Shown piece by piece: positions 1 through 5,725 of a DNA stretch of 6,369 bases. The stretch's first letter is position 1, and each line of letters starts with the position of its first letter. Origin of the DNA: an uncultured Clostridia bacterium (lineage in GTDB: Bacteria > Bacillota > Clostridia > Oscillospirales > Ruminococcaceae); contig CANQKG010000085.1 of NCBI GenBank assembly GCA_947624425.1, positions 1 through 6,369 of the forward strand. The letters are read 5' to 3'. The notes below the pieces were generated by a model, which saw only the letters and a list, made by a program, of their open reading frames with translations, ran no database searches and was not told where the DNA came from. The translations under genes and the position numbers were made by a program.

Positions 1-195
1 GCCGGGAATGGTGACGTCTCCGCCGGAGCCTAAATACTTGGTGATGGTGGCGGTATTGTCATCATTGATCCGGTATTCATAGTCCCCCGAAGTCTCGGCT
101 GCGGCGGGGAGTGGGGTGAGGACGCCCCAGACCGAGAGGGTCAGGCAGAGCGAGAGGAAAAACGCACCTGTCCGTTTGAGCATTTGTTTCATCAT
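1..195 (-). CDS. Secreted BspA-type leucine-rich-repeat protein, N-terminal fragment
   Basis: This partial gene has its start inside the window and the rest beyond the left edge; 65 residues are visible. Residues 1-33 form a clear Sec signal peptide: basic start (MMKQMLKR), hydrophobic core (AFFLSLCLTLSVWGVL), then PLPAAA with likely cleavage before Glu34. The mature start (residues 39-65) reads YEYRINDDNTATITKYLG followed by GSGGDVTIPG. This pattern of Y-x-Y, 'ATIT-x-Y-x-G' and 'V-x-IP' is typical of the first repeat of BspA/LRR_5 proteins, which are exported surface proteins often linked to adhesion in gut and oral bacteria. Two ATGs stand in tandem (195 and 192), preceded on the minus strand by AAAGGAAGG; I take the first, but the second is equally possible. 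The gene has its own upstream region and is separated from the aro operon by a terminator. Any anchoring domain or C-terminal module is outside the window, so the exact function is unknown. Confidence 0.82.
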   Translation of the reverse strand, partial: MMKQMLKRTGAFFLSLCLTLSVWGVLTPLPAAAETSGDYEYRINDDNTATITKYLGSGGDVTIPG

Positions 196-213
196 AATCC
201 TTCCTTTCCGTTT

Positions 214-251
214 CGGCTAATGTCAAAAGGTATACTTTTTGACATTAGCCG
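214..251. repeat. Near-perfect palindrome 1 (38 bp)
   Basis: The arms CGGCTAATGTCAAAA and TTTTGACATTAGCCG surround a GTATAC centre. The only mismatch is at 229/236, which would be a G-U wobble in plus-strand RNA and a C-A mismatch in minus-strand RNA. The central 20 bp (TCAAAAGGTATACTTTTTGA) match the core of palindrome 2 at all but one base, while the outer arms differ completely. It lies in the predicted leader of the LRR-protein gene. It could be a transcript hairpin, a protein-binding site, or one copy of a dispersed palindromic repeat. Confidence 0.85.
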
Positions 252-333
252 GTCGGATTACAAAAATAAGGAAAGTTTTCAAAAAAGCAGTCAAAAAATC
301 TCGAAAATGCTTGCGTTTATCGCCAATTTGTGG

Positions 334-339
334 TATGAT
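334..339 (+). promoter_or_regulatory. Candidate plus-strand extended -10 facing palindrome 2
   Basis: TGGTATGAT (331-339) is an extended -10 element (TG-N-TATGAT, 5 of 6 in the hexamer). The sequence 17 bp upstream, TTGCGT (311-316), keeps only TTG of the -35. A transcript would start near 346, right at the edge of palindrome 2. The hexamer overlaps the minus-strand -10 TATCAT on the opposite strand (335-340). Support is moderate, because AT-rich intergenic DNA often yields such matches. Confidence 0.3.
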
Positions 340-363
340 AAGCAGGAAATACGGCACTATCAA
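335..363 (-). promoter_or_regulatory. Candidate sigma-A promoter for the LRR-protein gene
   Basis: On the minus strand, TTGATA (358-363, 5 of 6 to consensus) is followed by a 17-bp spacer and TATCAT (335-340, 5 of 6). Transcription would start near 328, giving a leader of about 130 nt before the start codon at 195. The -35 lies inside the perfect palindrome at 348-391, and the leader contains the second palindrome (214-251), ending 18 nt upstream of the start codon. A protein binding the shared palindrome core, or the leader hairpin itself, could therefore affect expression; that part is inference. No experimental start site is known to me. Confidence 0.55.
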
Positions 364-391
364 AAAGTATACTTTTTGATAGTGCCGTATT
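348..391. repeat. Perfect palindrome 2 (44 bp)
   Basis: Twenty-two bases on each side of the 369/370 axis are exactly self-complementary: AATACGGCACTATC, then AAAAAGTA, then the mirror half ending GATAGTGCCGTATT. The core TCAAAAAGTATACTTTTTGA is shared with palindrome 1. The minus-strand half contributes the TTGATA -35 of the candidate promoter. No run of T follows the stem outside the core, so it does not look like a classic intrinsic terminator. A chance perfect 44-bp palindrome is effectively excluded, so the symmetry itself is functional or reflects how the element arose. Confidence 0.92.
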
Positions 392-420
392 GCTGTTGTC
401 CGGTGTTGTCTGCGGTTTTG

Positions 421-466
421 GAATCCCACCACCGCTTCGCGGTCCCCCTCCCTTTCACAAGGGAGG
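421..466 (-). repeat. Double-hairpin repeat, left copy
   Basis: Read on the minus strand, this copy is CCTCCCTT-loop-AAGGGAGG (8-bp stem, 447-466), then GGG, then ACCGCGAAGCGGT (5-bp stem, 431-443), then GGTGGGATTC. The first hairpin and the GGGATTC end match the right copy closely. The second hairpin has a different sequence but is still self-complementary. Hairpins of this CCTCCCTT/AAGGGAGG type are, from memory, widespread intergenic repeats in gut Clostridia. Confidence 0.8.
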
Positions 467-579
467 CACTGGCGACCAAAGAAGTTTTGATAGAAATTTT
501 AACAAAACAAGCTGACGGAAGACTTCACTTATTTTCACTTATCCCATTTCAACCCGCAAATCTGCCGTCTTTGTCAAAA

Positions 580-630
580 CCTCCCTTGTCAAAGGGAGGG
601 GGACCATGCAGCAGCATGGTGGAGGGATTC
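580..630 (+). repeat. Double-hairpin repeat, right copy
   Basis: This is the inverted partner of the copy at 421-466. It reads CCTCCCTT-GTCA-AAGGGAGG (580-599), GGG, then ACCATGCAGCAGCATGGT (603-620, 7-bp stem with an AGCA loop), then GGAGGGATTC. The second hairpin is 5 nt longer than in the left copy, which accounts exactly for the length difference (51 against 46 nt). The two copies could also pair with each other across the element. Confidence 0.8.
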
Positions 631-689
631 AATACCCACAAAACAAAATGAATGATATACTGTTACCGCTAAATGGCATCGACTTTTTC

Positions 690-743
690 GGCACACACAA
701 AAATCTCCTGCCTGTTTTGTCAGGCAGGAGATTTTTGTGTGCC
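690..743 (-). terminator. Intrinsic terminator after ppa (probably bidirectional)
   Basis: A long stem begins directly after the ppa stop codon. Positions 696-714 and 721-739 pair perfectly over 19 bp around a 6-nt loop, and the pairing extends to 690 and 743 with a 2-nt bulge (an extra CA). The GC-rich core CTCCTGCCTG/CAGGCAGGAG (705-714 and 721-730) is followed on the minus strand by ATTTTTGTGTG, which supplies the U-rich tract. The mirrored A-tract gives the same arrangement on the plus strand, so it could stop transcription from both sides. It ends the aroF-aroB-aroA-aroC-ppa unit. Confidence 0.88.
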
Positions 744-1274
744 TTATTTTACAAAGTGCTCCTTATAATGCTCGATCGCCTGTGCGACGATCTTGACGGC
801 GTCCTCGGCGCCGACCACCTCGTTCACGGCGGTTTCTTTTCCTTCCAGTTCCTTATAGACCCGGAAAAAATGCACCATTTCATCGAATATGTGGGACGGC
901 AGTTCCGCGATGTCGCGGTAGGTATTGTAGGTAGGGTCGTTAAAGGGGATCGAGATGATCTTCTCGTCCATCTTGCCGTTGTCCATCATGATGATCGCAC
1001 CGATCGGGTAACAGCGCACCATGGTCATCGGGTGAATGGATTCGGAGCAGAGCAGCAGCACATCTAAGGGGTCCAGGTCGTCCGCATAGGTGCGGGGGAT
1101 AAAGCCGTAGTTTGCCGGATAGTGGGTGGAGGTATAGAGAATGCGGTCCAGCTTCAAAAGACCGGTTTCCTTGTCCAGTTCGTACTTGTTTTTGCTGCCT
1201 CGCTCGATTTCGATCACGGCAACGTAATCGGTCGGTGTGATCCTGCTCGGATCAATGTGATGCAGAATGTTCAT
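744..1274 (-). CDS. ppa: Inorganic pyrophosphatase, family I (soluble)
   Basis: This is a cytoplasmic, magnesium-dependent hydrolase that splits pyrophosphate to two phosphates and so pulls biosynthetic reactions forward. The 176-residue length equals that of bacterial family I enzymes. By alignment from memory with the E. coli enzyme, active-site positions are all present: Glu22, Lys30 and Glu32 (NKYELDKETG), Arg44, Tyr52 and Tyr56 (HYPANYGFIP), Asp66/Asp68/Asp71, Asp98, Asp103, Lys105, and Tyr140-Lys141. One oddity is in the signature loop: it reads D-L-D-P-L-D, where most members have Gly, Asn, Ser or Asp at the second position. The start is fixed by a strong AAGGAGGAG 7 nt upstream, overlapping the aroC stop codon, so it should be translationally coupled to aroC. 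It is the last gene of the operon and is followed at once by the terminator. None of the aro reactions here releases pyrophosphate, so the link is probably co-expression with anabolism rather than shared chemistry. Confidence 0.96.
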   Translation of the reverse strand: MNILHHIDPSRITPTDYVAVIEIERGSKNKYELDKETGLLKLDRILYTSTHYPANYGFIPRTYADDLDPLDVLLLCSESIHPMTMVRCYPIGAIIMMDNGKMDEKIISIPFNDPTYNTYRDIAELPSHIFDEMVHFFRVYKELEGKETAVNEVVGAEDAVKIVAQAIEHYKEHFVK

Positions 1275-1279
1275 AGCGT

Positions 1280-1288
1280 CTCCTCCTT
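1280..1288 (-). promoter_or_regulatory. ppa Shine-Dalgarno overlapping the aroC stop
   Basis: The minus strand reads TAAGGAGGAG followed by ACGCT and ATG. The first two A residues of the Shine-Dalgarno belong to the aroC TAA stop (1287-1289), and AGGAGG sits 7 nt before the ppa start. A ribosome finishing aroC would be placed on the ppa site, which implies coupled translation. Confidence 0.8.
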
Positions 1289-2390
1289 ATTTTGTGATGT
1301 GAACGCCGCACTGTGCGACCATCTGTCCCAGTATTCCGATTGCGGCGGCTGCTTCGACCACCGGCACGGCGCGCGCCACCACGCAGGGATCATGCCGCCC
1401 GTGTACCGAAATGGTCGTGTTCTCGCCGGTTTTTAGGTTGATTGTCTCCTGTGTGCGGGAGATAGAGGGGGTCGGCTTGAACGCCACCCGAAGCAAAATC
1501 GGCATTCCGGTCGAAATACCGCCGAGGATCCCGCCCGCATGGTTGGTTTTGGTGGCAATCTGTCCGTTTTCCGCGACAAACGGATCGTTGTTCTCACTGC
1601 CGTAATGGGCGGAAGCGTCAAATCCGTCACCGAAGGAAACGCCCTTGACCGCCGGAATGCCAAACAGCAGGGAGGAAAGCGTATTCTCGATTCCGTCGAA
1701 CATCGGGGAACCGATCCCGGCGGGAAGTCCGGTCACGCCGCACTCCACCACGCCGCCGACTGAATCCTCCCGCAGGCGGGCGTCGTTGATGCAGGCGATC
1801 ATTTTCTCGCCCGCCGCATCGTCCAGAACGGGGAACTCCTTTTGTCCGGCGGCTTTCAAAAGCTCTGTCGGCAGCGAAACGGACGGAAAAGCACGGTCGG
1901 TTATATCCCGGATCGACAGGATATGAGCGCCGATCTGCACACCGACCTGCTCCAAAATCTGAATACAAATGCCGCCCGCAAGGGTGAGCGGAGCGGTCAG
2001 CCTGCCCGAAAAATGTCCGCCCCCTCTGGGGTCGTTTGCACCCTGATACCGGAGATACCCGGTATAATCGGCGTGTCCGGGTCGGGCGAGCGCGGCAATA
2101 TCCCGATAGCTTTCCGATTTGACGTCACGGTTGTGGATCACGGCAGCCAGCGGTGTGCCGGTCGTTTTCCCTTGATAGATGCCGGACAAAAATTCGGGCT
2201 GATCGGTCTCGGTCCGCGCGGTCGAGGTGGTATCGCCCTTTTTGGCAGTCCTCCGCGCCGTAAAGGCGGTTAGCTTGTCGATGTCGATCGGCATTCCGGC
2301 AGGCAGATGGTCCAGCACCATGCCGATCCCATTGCCGTGGGATTCGCCAAACAGGGTCAGCTTAATTCCGTGCGTCCAGGTCGAGGACAT
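1287..2390 (-). CDS. aroC: Chorismate synthase
   Basis: This enzyme catalyses the last step of the shikimate pathway: anti-1,4-elimination of phosphate from 5-enolpyruvylshikimate-3-phosphate to give chorismate, using reduced FMN. The 367-residue length is usual for the family. Visible motifs are LFGESHG (residues 13-19) with His18; RPGHAD (103-108) with the second conserved histidine, His106; GGGHFSGRLTA (123-133), the variant of the central signature seen in clostridial enzymes; the FMN-binding stretch KTNHAGGILGGIS (281-293); and GRHDPCVVAR (331-340). The start at 2390 puts GESHG at the normal distance from the N-terminus and has GGGAGGTG upstream (8 nt from GGGAGG to the ATG). The gene overlaps the end of aroA by 29 bp, so translation is probably coupled. 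No reductase domain is fused, so it should be monofunctional and depend on an external source of reduced flavin. Confidence 0.97.
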   Translation of the reverse strand: MSSTWTHGIKLTLFGESHGNGIGMVLDHLPAGMPIDIDKLTAFTARRTAKKGDTTSTARTETDQPEFLSGIYQGKTTGTPLAAVIHNRDVKSESYRDIAALARPGHADYTGYLRYQGANDPRGGGHFSGRLTAPLTLAGGICIQILEQVGVQIGAHILSIRDITDRAFPSVSLPTELLKAAGQKEFPVLDDAAGEKMIACINDARLREDSVGGVVECGVTGLPAGIGSPMFDGIENTLSSLLFGIPAVKGVSFGDGFDASAHYGSENNDPFVAENGQIATKTNHAGGILGGISTGMPILLRVAFKPTPSISRTQETINLKTGENTTISVHGRHDPCVVARAVPVVEAAAAIGILGQMVAQCGVHITK

Positions 2391-3636
2391 TCACAACACC
2401 TCCCAAAGCCTTATAATCACGATAAAAATCGGGGTAGGATTTTTCCACGCTTTCCGCGCCGGTCAAAACCACCGTTTCTTTACAGCGGGTCGCGGCAATC
2501 GCCGCCGACATGGCAATCCGGTGATCGTTCCAACTGTCGGTTTTGCCGCCGAGCAGCGCGGGAACGCCGGTAACCGTCAATGCGTCCGGCAAGGCTGTCA
2601 CCTTTCCGCCAAGGGTGCCCATACACTCGGTCATGGCGGCGAGCCGGTCGCTTTCCTTGATCCGCAGGCGGGCGGCGTCGGTAATATGGGAAACGCCGCC
2701 ACAGAATGCGGCAAGTACGGTGAGAATCGGCACCAAATCGGGAATATCCCGAACCGAAACGGTAAAAGCGGCAAGCGGCGCAGGGGACACAGTGACCGCG
2801 TCATCCGCTGCAGTTACCTTTGCACCGCACTCTTGCAAGATAGAAAGGATCGCCCGATCTCCCTGCGCGGAATCGGGATTTAAGCCGGTGACGGTGACCG
2901 GCGCACCGATGGCGCCTGCGGTCAAGAAAAAGGCAGCCTGCGAATAGTCACCCTCCACGGTAGCGTCGCAGGGGGTATATGCCTGCCCGCCGGAAATCAG
3001 ATAGCTGTCCTCCGTTTCGGTGACGATGATCCCGTACTGTTCCAGCGCAGCCACGGTCATATCGACATAGGGGCGGGATTCGAGCCGCCCTTTTATTTTG
3101 ATGCGGCTTTCCTGCGGCAGCAGGGGAAGGGCGAACAAAAGCCCGCTTACAAACTGTGAGCTGATGCCACCGTTGATCACAAAATCACCGCCGGTCAGCC
3201 TGCCGGAGATCGAAAAGGGCATCGTACCGTGATAGTCAAGCCGTATGCCGTGGCAGGGAAGCTGTTCGACATAGGGGGTGATCGGGCGGCTTGGCAGCTT
3301 TCCCGCGCCGTGAAATTCGGCGGTCACGCCGAGCGCCGCCGCAATCGGAATCAAAAAGCGGAGGGTAGAGCCGGACTCATGGCAGGGCAAAACGGCATGA
3401 TCAGGGGACGTCGTGATTCCGTCCACCACTGCCGTGCTGTCGGTACAGTCGATTTTAGCTCCCAGAGCCTTTAGCGAAGCGATGGTCGCGCGAATATCCT
3501 GCGAAAAAGCGAGGTTTCGGATCACCGATCTGCCCTTTGCGAGCGCCGCGCAGATCAAAAGGCGGTGGGACATACTTTTGGAAGGGATCGCCGCCACCGT
3601 TCCGTGCAAAAGCGAGGGGGAGAACTCAGCCCGCAT
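2362..3636 (-). CDS. aroA: 3-phosphoshikimate 1-carboxyvinyltransferase (EPSP synthase)
   Basis: This enzyme transfers the enolpyruvyl group of PEP to shikimate-3-phosphate, step six of the pathway and the target of glyphosate. The 424 residues match the usual length of about 430. Motifs in order: PSKSMSHR (18-25) with Lys20, Ser21 and Arg25; ESGSTLR (87-93), the counterpart of E. coli NAGTAMR; LPSRPI (114-119) with Arg117; ISSQF (158-162); DIPDLVP (297-303) with the catalytic Asp at 300; RIKESDRLA (325-333) with Lys328-Glu329; DHRIAM (371-376); and EKSYPDF (398-404) with Lys399. The frame stays open upstream to 3774, but the start at 3636 is chosen because AAGGAAGG lies 8 nt before it and homology begins there. 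It overlaps the end of aroB by 11 bp and the start of aroC by 29 bp. Substitutions next to the PEP/glyphosate site are treated as a separate observation. Confidence 0.97.
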   Translation of the reverse strand: MRAEFSPSLLHGTVAAIPSKSMSHRLLICAALAKGRSVIRNLAFSQDIRATIASLKALGAKIDCTDSTAVVDGITTSPDHAVLPCHESGSTLRFLIPIAAALGVTAEFHGAGKLPSRPITPYVEQLPCHGIRLDYHGTMPFSISGRLTGGDFVINGGISSQFVSGLLFALPLLPQESRIKIKGRLESRPYVDMTVAALEQYGIIVTETEDSYLISGGQAYTPCDATVEGDYSQAAFFLTAGAIGAPVTVTGLNPDSAQGDRAILSILQECGAKVTAADDAVTVSPAPLAAFTVSVRDIPDLVPILTVLAAFCGGVSHITDAARLRIKESDRLAAMTECMGTLGGKVTALPDALTVTGVPALLGGKTDSWNDHRIAMSAAIAATRCKETVVLTGAESVEKSYPDFYRDYKALGGVVNVLDLDARN

Positions 3637-4696
3637 GAGGCGCACCTTCCTTTTTGAGAAATCCGAGCAGATCGTCCACCGAGATCTGATAGGGGTACGC
3701 CTTCCCGATCTCTTTGAGCAGTACAAGTGAAATCCGGTTTTCCGCCCGCTTCTTGTCGTGAACGCAGCCGTCATAATACTCCTGCGGGGTCATCGGCGCT
3801 TCCACCGGCAGATGATGCTTTCTAAGGCAGTTTCGCAGTGCTTCGGTCGTGCCGGAGACGGTCAACCCGTATTCCTCCGAAAGCGCGGTCAGCGTTGCCA
3901 TGCCGATTGCCACACCACAGCCGTGAGTGTAAGTTTCATAATGAAAATGCCGCTCGATCGCGTGTCCGAGGGTATGACCGAAATTGAGCAGCATACGGGT
4001 GCCGTGGTCAAATTCGTCCGCTTCTACCACCTGCCGTTTGATATCGATGCAGGTGTAGATGATCTTAGCAAGATGCGTTTTGATGTCTTCCTCTGCAATC
4101 AGCCGGAACAGGTCTTGATCCCAGATGCAGCCGTATTTGATCGCTTCGGCAAGCCCGTCGGCAAAAATCTCGTCCGAAAGGGTGTCCAGTGTGTCGAGCG
4201 AGCAGATCACAAGGCTCGGCTGCCAGAACGAGCCGATCAGATTTTTTCCCGCGGCGATATTGACCGCCGTTTTGCCGCCGACCGAGGAATCGATCTGCGC
4301 CAACAGGGTGGTGGGGATCTGGATAAATTCGATCCCGCGCAGATAGGTAGCGGCACAGTAGCCGGTCAGATCGCCGACCACTCCTCCGCCCAGCGCCACC
4401 AGAATATCCTTTCTGGTGATCGCATGCTCCGCTAGAAATTCATACAGCTTCAATAATATGTCGTGCGATTTGGAGGTCTCGCCATGCGGTATGACAAAAA
4501 CCGAAACGGCAAAACCGGCACGGCGCATGGAGTCTTCCACCGTCTCACGGTAGAGGGGGTCCACATGGTCGTCGGTGACGATCACGGCTGCCGCCGCCTT
4601 GGTCACGCGGCGGATCAGCTCGCCGCTTTGCTCCAATAAATGCTGATCCAGCAGAATATCATATTGCCGGCTGGCATTTACATGAATTTTTTGCAT
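3626..4696 (-). CDS. aroB: 3-dehydroquinate synthase
   Basis: This enzyme converts DAHP to 3-dehydroquinate with release of phosphate, using NAD and a divalent metal, in step two of the pathway. The 356 residues match bacterial AroB. The NAD-binding N-terminal half shows the GGGVVGDLTGY motif (103-113) and PTTLLAQIDSSVGGKTAVN (128-146), which lines the substrate pocket. The zinc ligands fit Glu184 (GLAEAIKYG), His241 (NFGHTLGHAIE) and His258 (THGCGVAIGM); the 17-residue gap between the two histidines equals that I recall for the Bacillus enzyme. The start at 4696 has AAAGGAG about 12 nt upstream, a slightly long spacing, and that site overlaps the aroF stop. The gene lies 18 bp after aroF and overlaps aroA by 11 bp. 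No truncation or missing key residue is seen. Confidence 0.97.
   Translation of the reverse strand: MQKIHVNASRQYDILLDQHLLEQSGELIRRVTKAAAAVIVTDDHVDPLYRETVEDSMRRAGFAVSVFVIPHGETSKSHDILLKLYEFLAEHAITRKDILVALGGGVVGDLTGYCAATYLRGIEFIQIPTTLLAQIDSSVGGKTAVNIAAGKNLIGSFWQPSLVICSLDTLDTLSDEIFADGLAEAIKYGCIWDQDLFRLIAEEDIKTHLAKIIYTCIDIKRQVVEADEFDHGTRMLLNFGHTLGHAIERHFHYETYTHGCGVAIGMATLTALSEEYGLTVSGTTEALRNCLRKHHLPVEAPMTPQEYYDGCVHDKKRAENRISLVLLKEIGKAYPYQISVDDLLGFLKKEGAPHAG
3645..3652 (-). promoter_or_regulatory. aroA Shine-Dalgarno that sets the start at 3636
   Basis: AAGGAAGG on the minus strand lies 8 nt before the ATG at 3636, inside the end of aroB. It supports this start over in-frame upstream ATG codons, such as the one at 3774, that would add 46 residues made of aroB sequence read out of frame. 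Confidence 0.75.
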
Positions 4697-4714
4697 GATA
4701 TTCCCGTTCTCCTT

Positions 4715-5725
4715 TTACAAAACCAGATTCTGGAACGCCGCCTGCCGCCGGATCGCCTTCATGGTGTGGTCAAACTGGTCGGGCGTGAGCGCCTGTGCGC
4801 CGTCGCAAAGGGCGTGTTTCGGGTCGTTGTGTACCTCGATCATGATTGCGTCCGCGCCGCAGGCGATCGCCGCTAATGACAGCGGTTCCACCAGATAGGG
4901 GATCCCGGTCGCATGGGAGGGGTCTACCATGACCGGCAGATGCGTTAAATGCTTGAGAAGCGGTACGGCGGACAGATCAAGGGTATTGCGGGTCATCGTT
5001 TCAAAGGTGCGGACGCCGCGTTCGCAGAGGATCACATTCCGGTTGCCGCCCGCCATCACATATTCGGCGCTCATCAGAAACTCCTCGATTGTGTTGGCAA
5101 GCCCGCGTTTGAGCAATATAGGCTTGTCGCAGTGACCCAGCTCCTTGAGCAGCTCAAAATTCTGCATATTCCGTGCGCCGACCTGTATCACATCTACATC
5201 GGAGAACAGGTCGAGATGGTCGATGCTCATGATTTCGGAAACGATCGGCAGACCGGTCGCTTCCCGCGCTTTTTTGAGATAGGTAAGTCCGGTCGCGTGG
5301 AGTCCCTGAAACGCATAGGGACTGGTGCGCGGCTTAAAAGCGCCGCCTCGCAAAAACGTGGCGCCGGACGCTTTGACGAGCTTTGCGATCTCAGTTACCT
5401 GCTCCTCGCTTTCGACCGAGCAGGGACCTGCCACCACTTTCAGCGTGCCGCCGCCGATCTGTTCGGCGCCTACCTTGACAATGGTGTCATCGGGATGAAA
5501 CTTCCGGTTTGCCTCCTTATACGGTTCCTGGATCCGGCTGATGGATTCCACACAGCCGCGAGAATAGATCTGGTCGGTGTCCACCCGTGCGGTATCGCCG
5601 ACCAGCGCCAGAACGGTTTTCTGGTCGCCGCGGATCACATTGATCTTGATGTTTTGTTCTTCTATCCATTCCAGCAGTTCTTTTACGCTTTCCTGCTGTG
5701 CGTTTTGCTTGAGTACTACGATCAT
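4715..5725 (-). CDS. aroF: 3-deoxy-7-phosphoheptulonate synthase (DAHP synthase), type I-beta with ferredoxin-like domain
   Basis: This is the first and committing enzyme of the shikimate pathway, condensing PEP and erythrose-4-phosphate to DAHP with a divalent metal. The 336 residues match the Thermotoga maritima type. Residues 1 to about 70 form a ferredoxin-like domain (starting MIVVLKQNAQ, with IKINVIRGDQKTVLALVGD) that in the Thermotoga enzyme binds Tyr or Phe for feedback inhibition. The barrel starts near residue 95 with KVVAGPCSVES; further motifs are RGGAFKPRTSPYAFQG (126-141), QVGARNMQN (181-189), LLKRG (204-208) and MVDPSHATG (266-274). Metal ligands are Cys102, His271, Glu297 and Asp308, each within one position of the Thermotoga residues. 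It is the first gene of the operon, 31 nt behind the predicted transcription start. Its Shine-Dalgarno is weak and distant (GGAAGGCGG). Control is therefore likely to be allosteric as well as transcriptional. The symbol aroF follows common usage in Clostridia. Confidence 0.96.
   Translation of the reverse strand: MIVVLKQNAQQESVKELLEWIEEQNIKINVIRGDQKTVLALVGDTARVDTDQIYSRGCVESISRIQEPYKEANRKFHPDDTIVKVGAEQIGGGTLKVVAGPCSVESEEQVTEIAKLVKASGATFLRGGAFKPRTSPYAFQGLHATGLTYLKKAREATGLPIVSEIMSIDHLDLFSDVDVIQVGARNMQNFELLKELGHCDKPILLKRGLANTIEEFLMSAEYVMAGGNRNVILCERGVRTFETMTRNTLDLSAVPLLKHLTHLPVMVDPSHATGIPYLVEPLSLAAIACGADAIMIEVHNDPKHALCDGAQALTPDQFDHTMKAIRRQAAFQNLVL

Larger units (their letters stand above)
421..630. 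mobile_element. Candidate MITE-like element with double-hairpin inverted ends
   Basis: A 210-bp segment begins GAATCCC and ends GGGATTC. Its two ends (421-466 and 580-630) are inverted copies of one repeat, flanking a 113-bp AT-richer middle (467-579) with no credible gene. The middle holds only a weak GTTTTG/CAAAAC inverted pair (484-489 and 503-508). Short size, long terminal inverted repeats and no coding capacity fit a miniature inverted-repeat element or a paired REP-like element. I see no clear target-site duplication: the flanks are ...GGTTTTG on the left and AATACCC... on the right. A simple pair of independently inserted repeats is the main alternative. Confidence 0.42.

Noticed and set aside
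214..630. CRISPR array
   Set aside because: The repeats occur only twice per family, in palindromic or inverted orientation, with unequal spacing and no cas genes.
184..651. Plus-strand open frame of 155 codons across the intergenic region
   Set aside because: It runs through both palindromes and both double-hairpin repeats, starts inside the LRR-gene start region on the other strand, has no Shine-Dalgarno, and its translation resembles no family I know.
2227..2883. Plus-strand open frame of 218 codons opposite aroC and aroA
   Set aside because: It is antisense shadow coding across two well-supported genes, with no independent signal.
3637..3774. Longer aroA with start at 3774
   Set aside because: The extra 46 residues are aroB sequence in another frame with no homology to EPSP synthases; the ATG at 3636 has a proper Shine-Dalgarno.
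3758..4435. Plus-strand open frame of 225 codons opposite aroB
   Set aside because: It is an antisense shadow; the aroB frame carries every catalytic motif.
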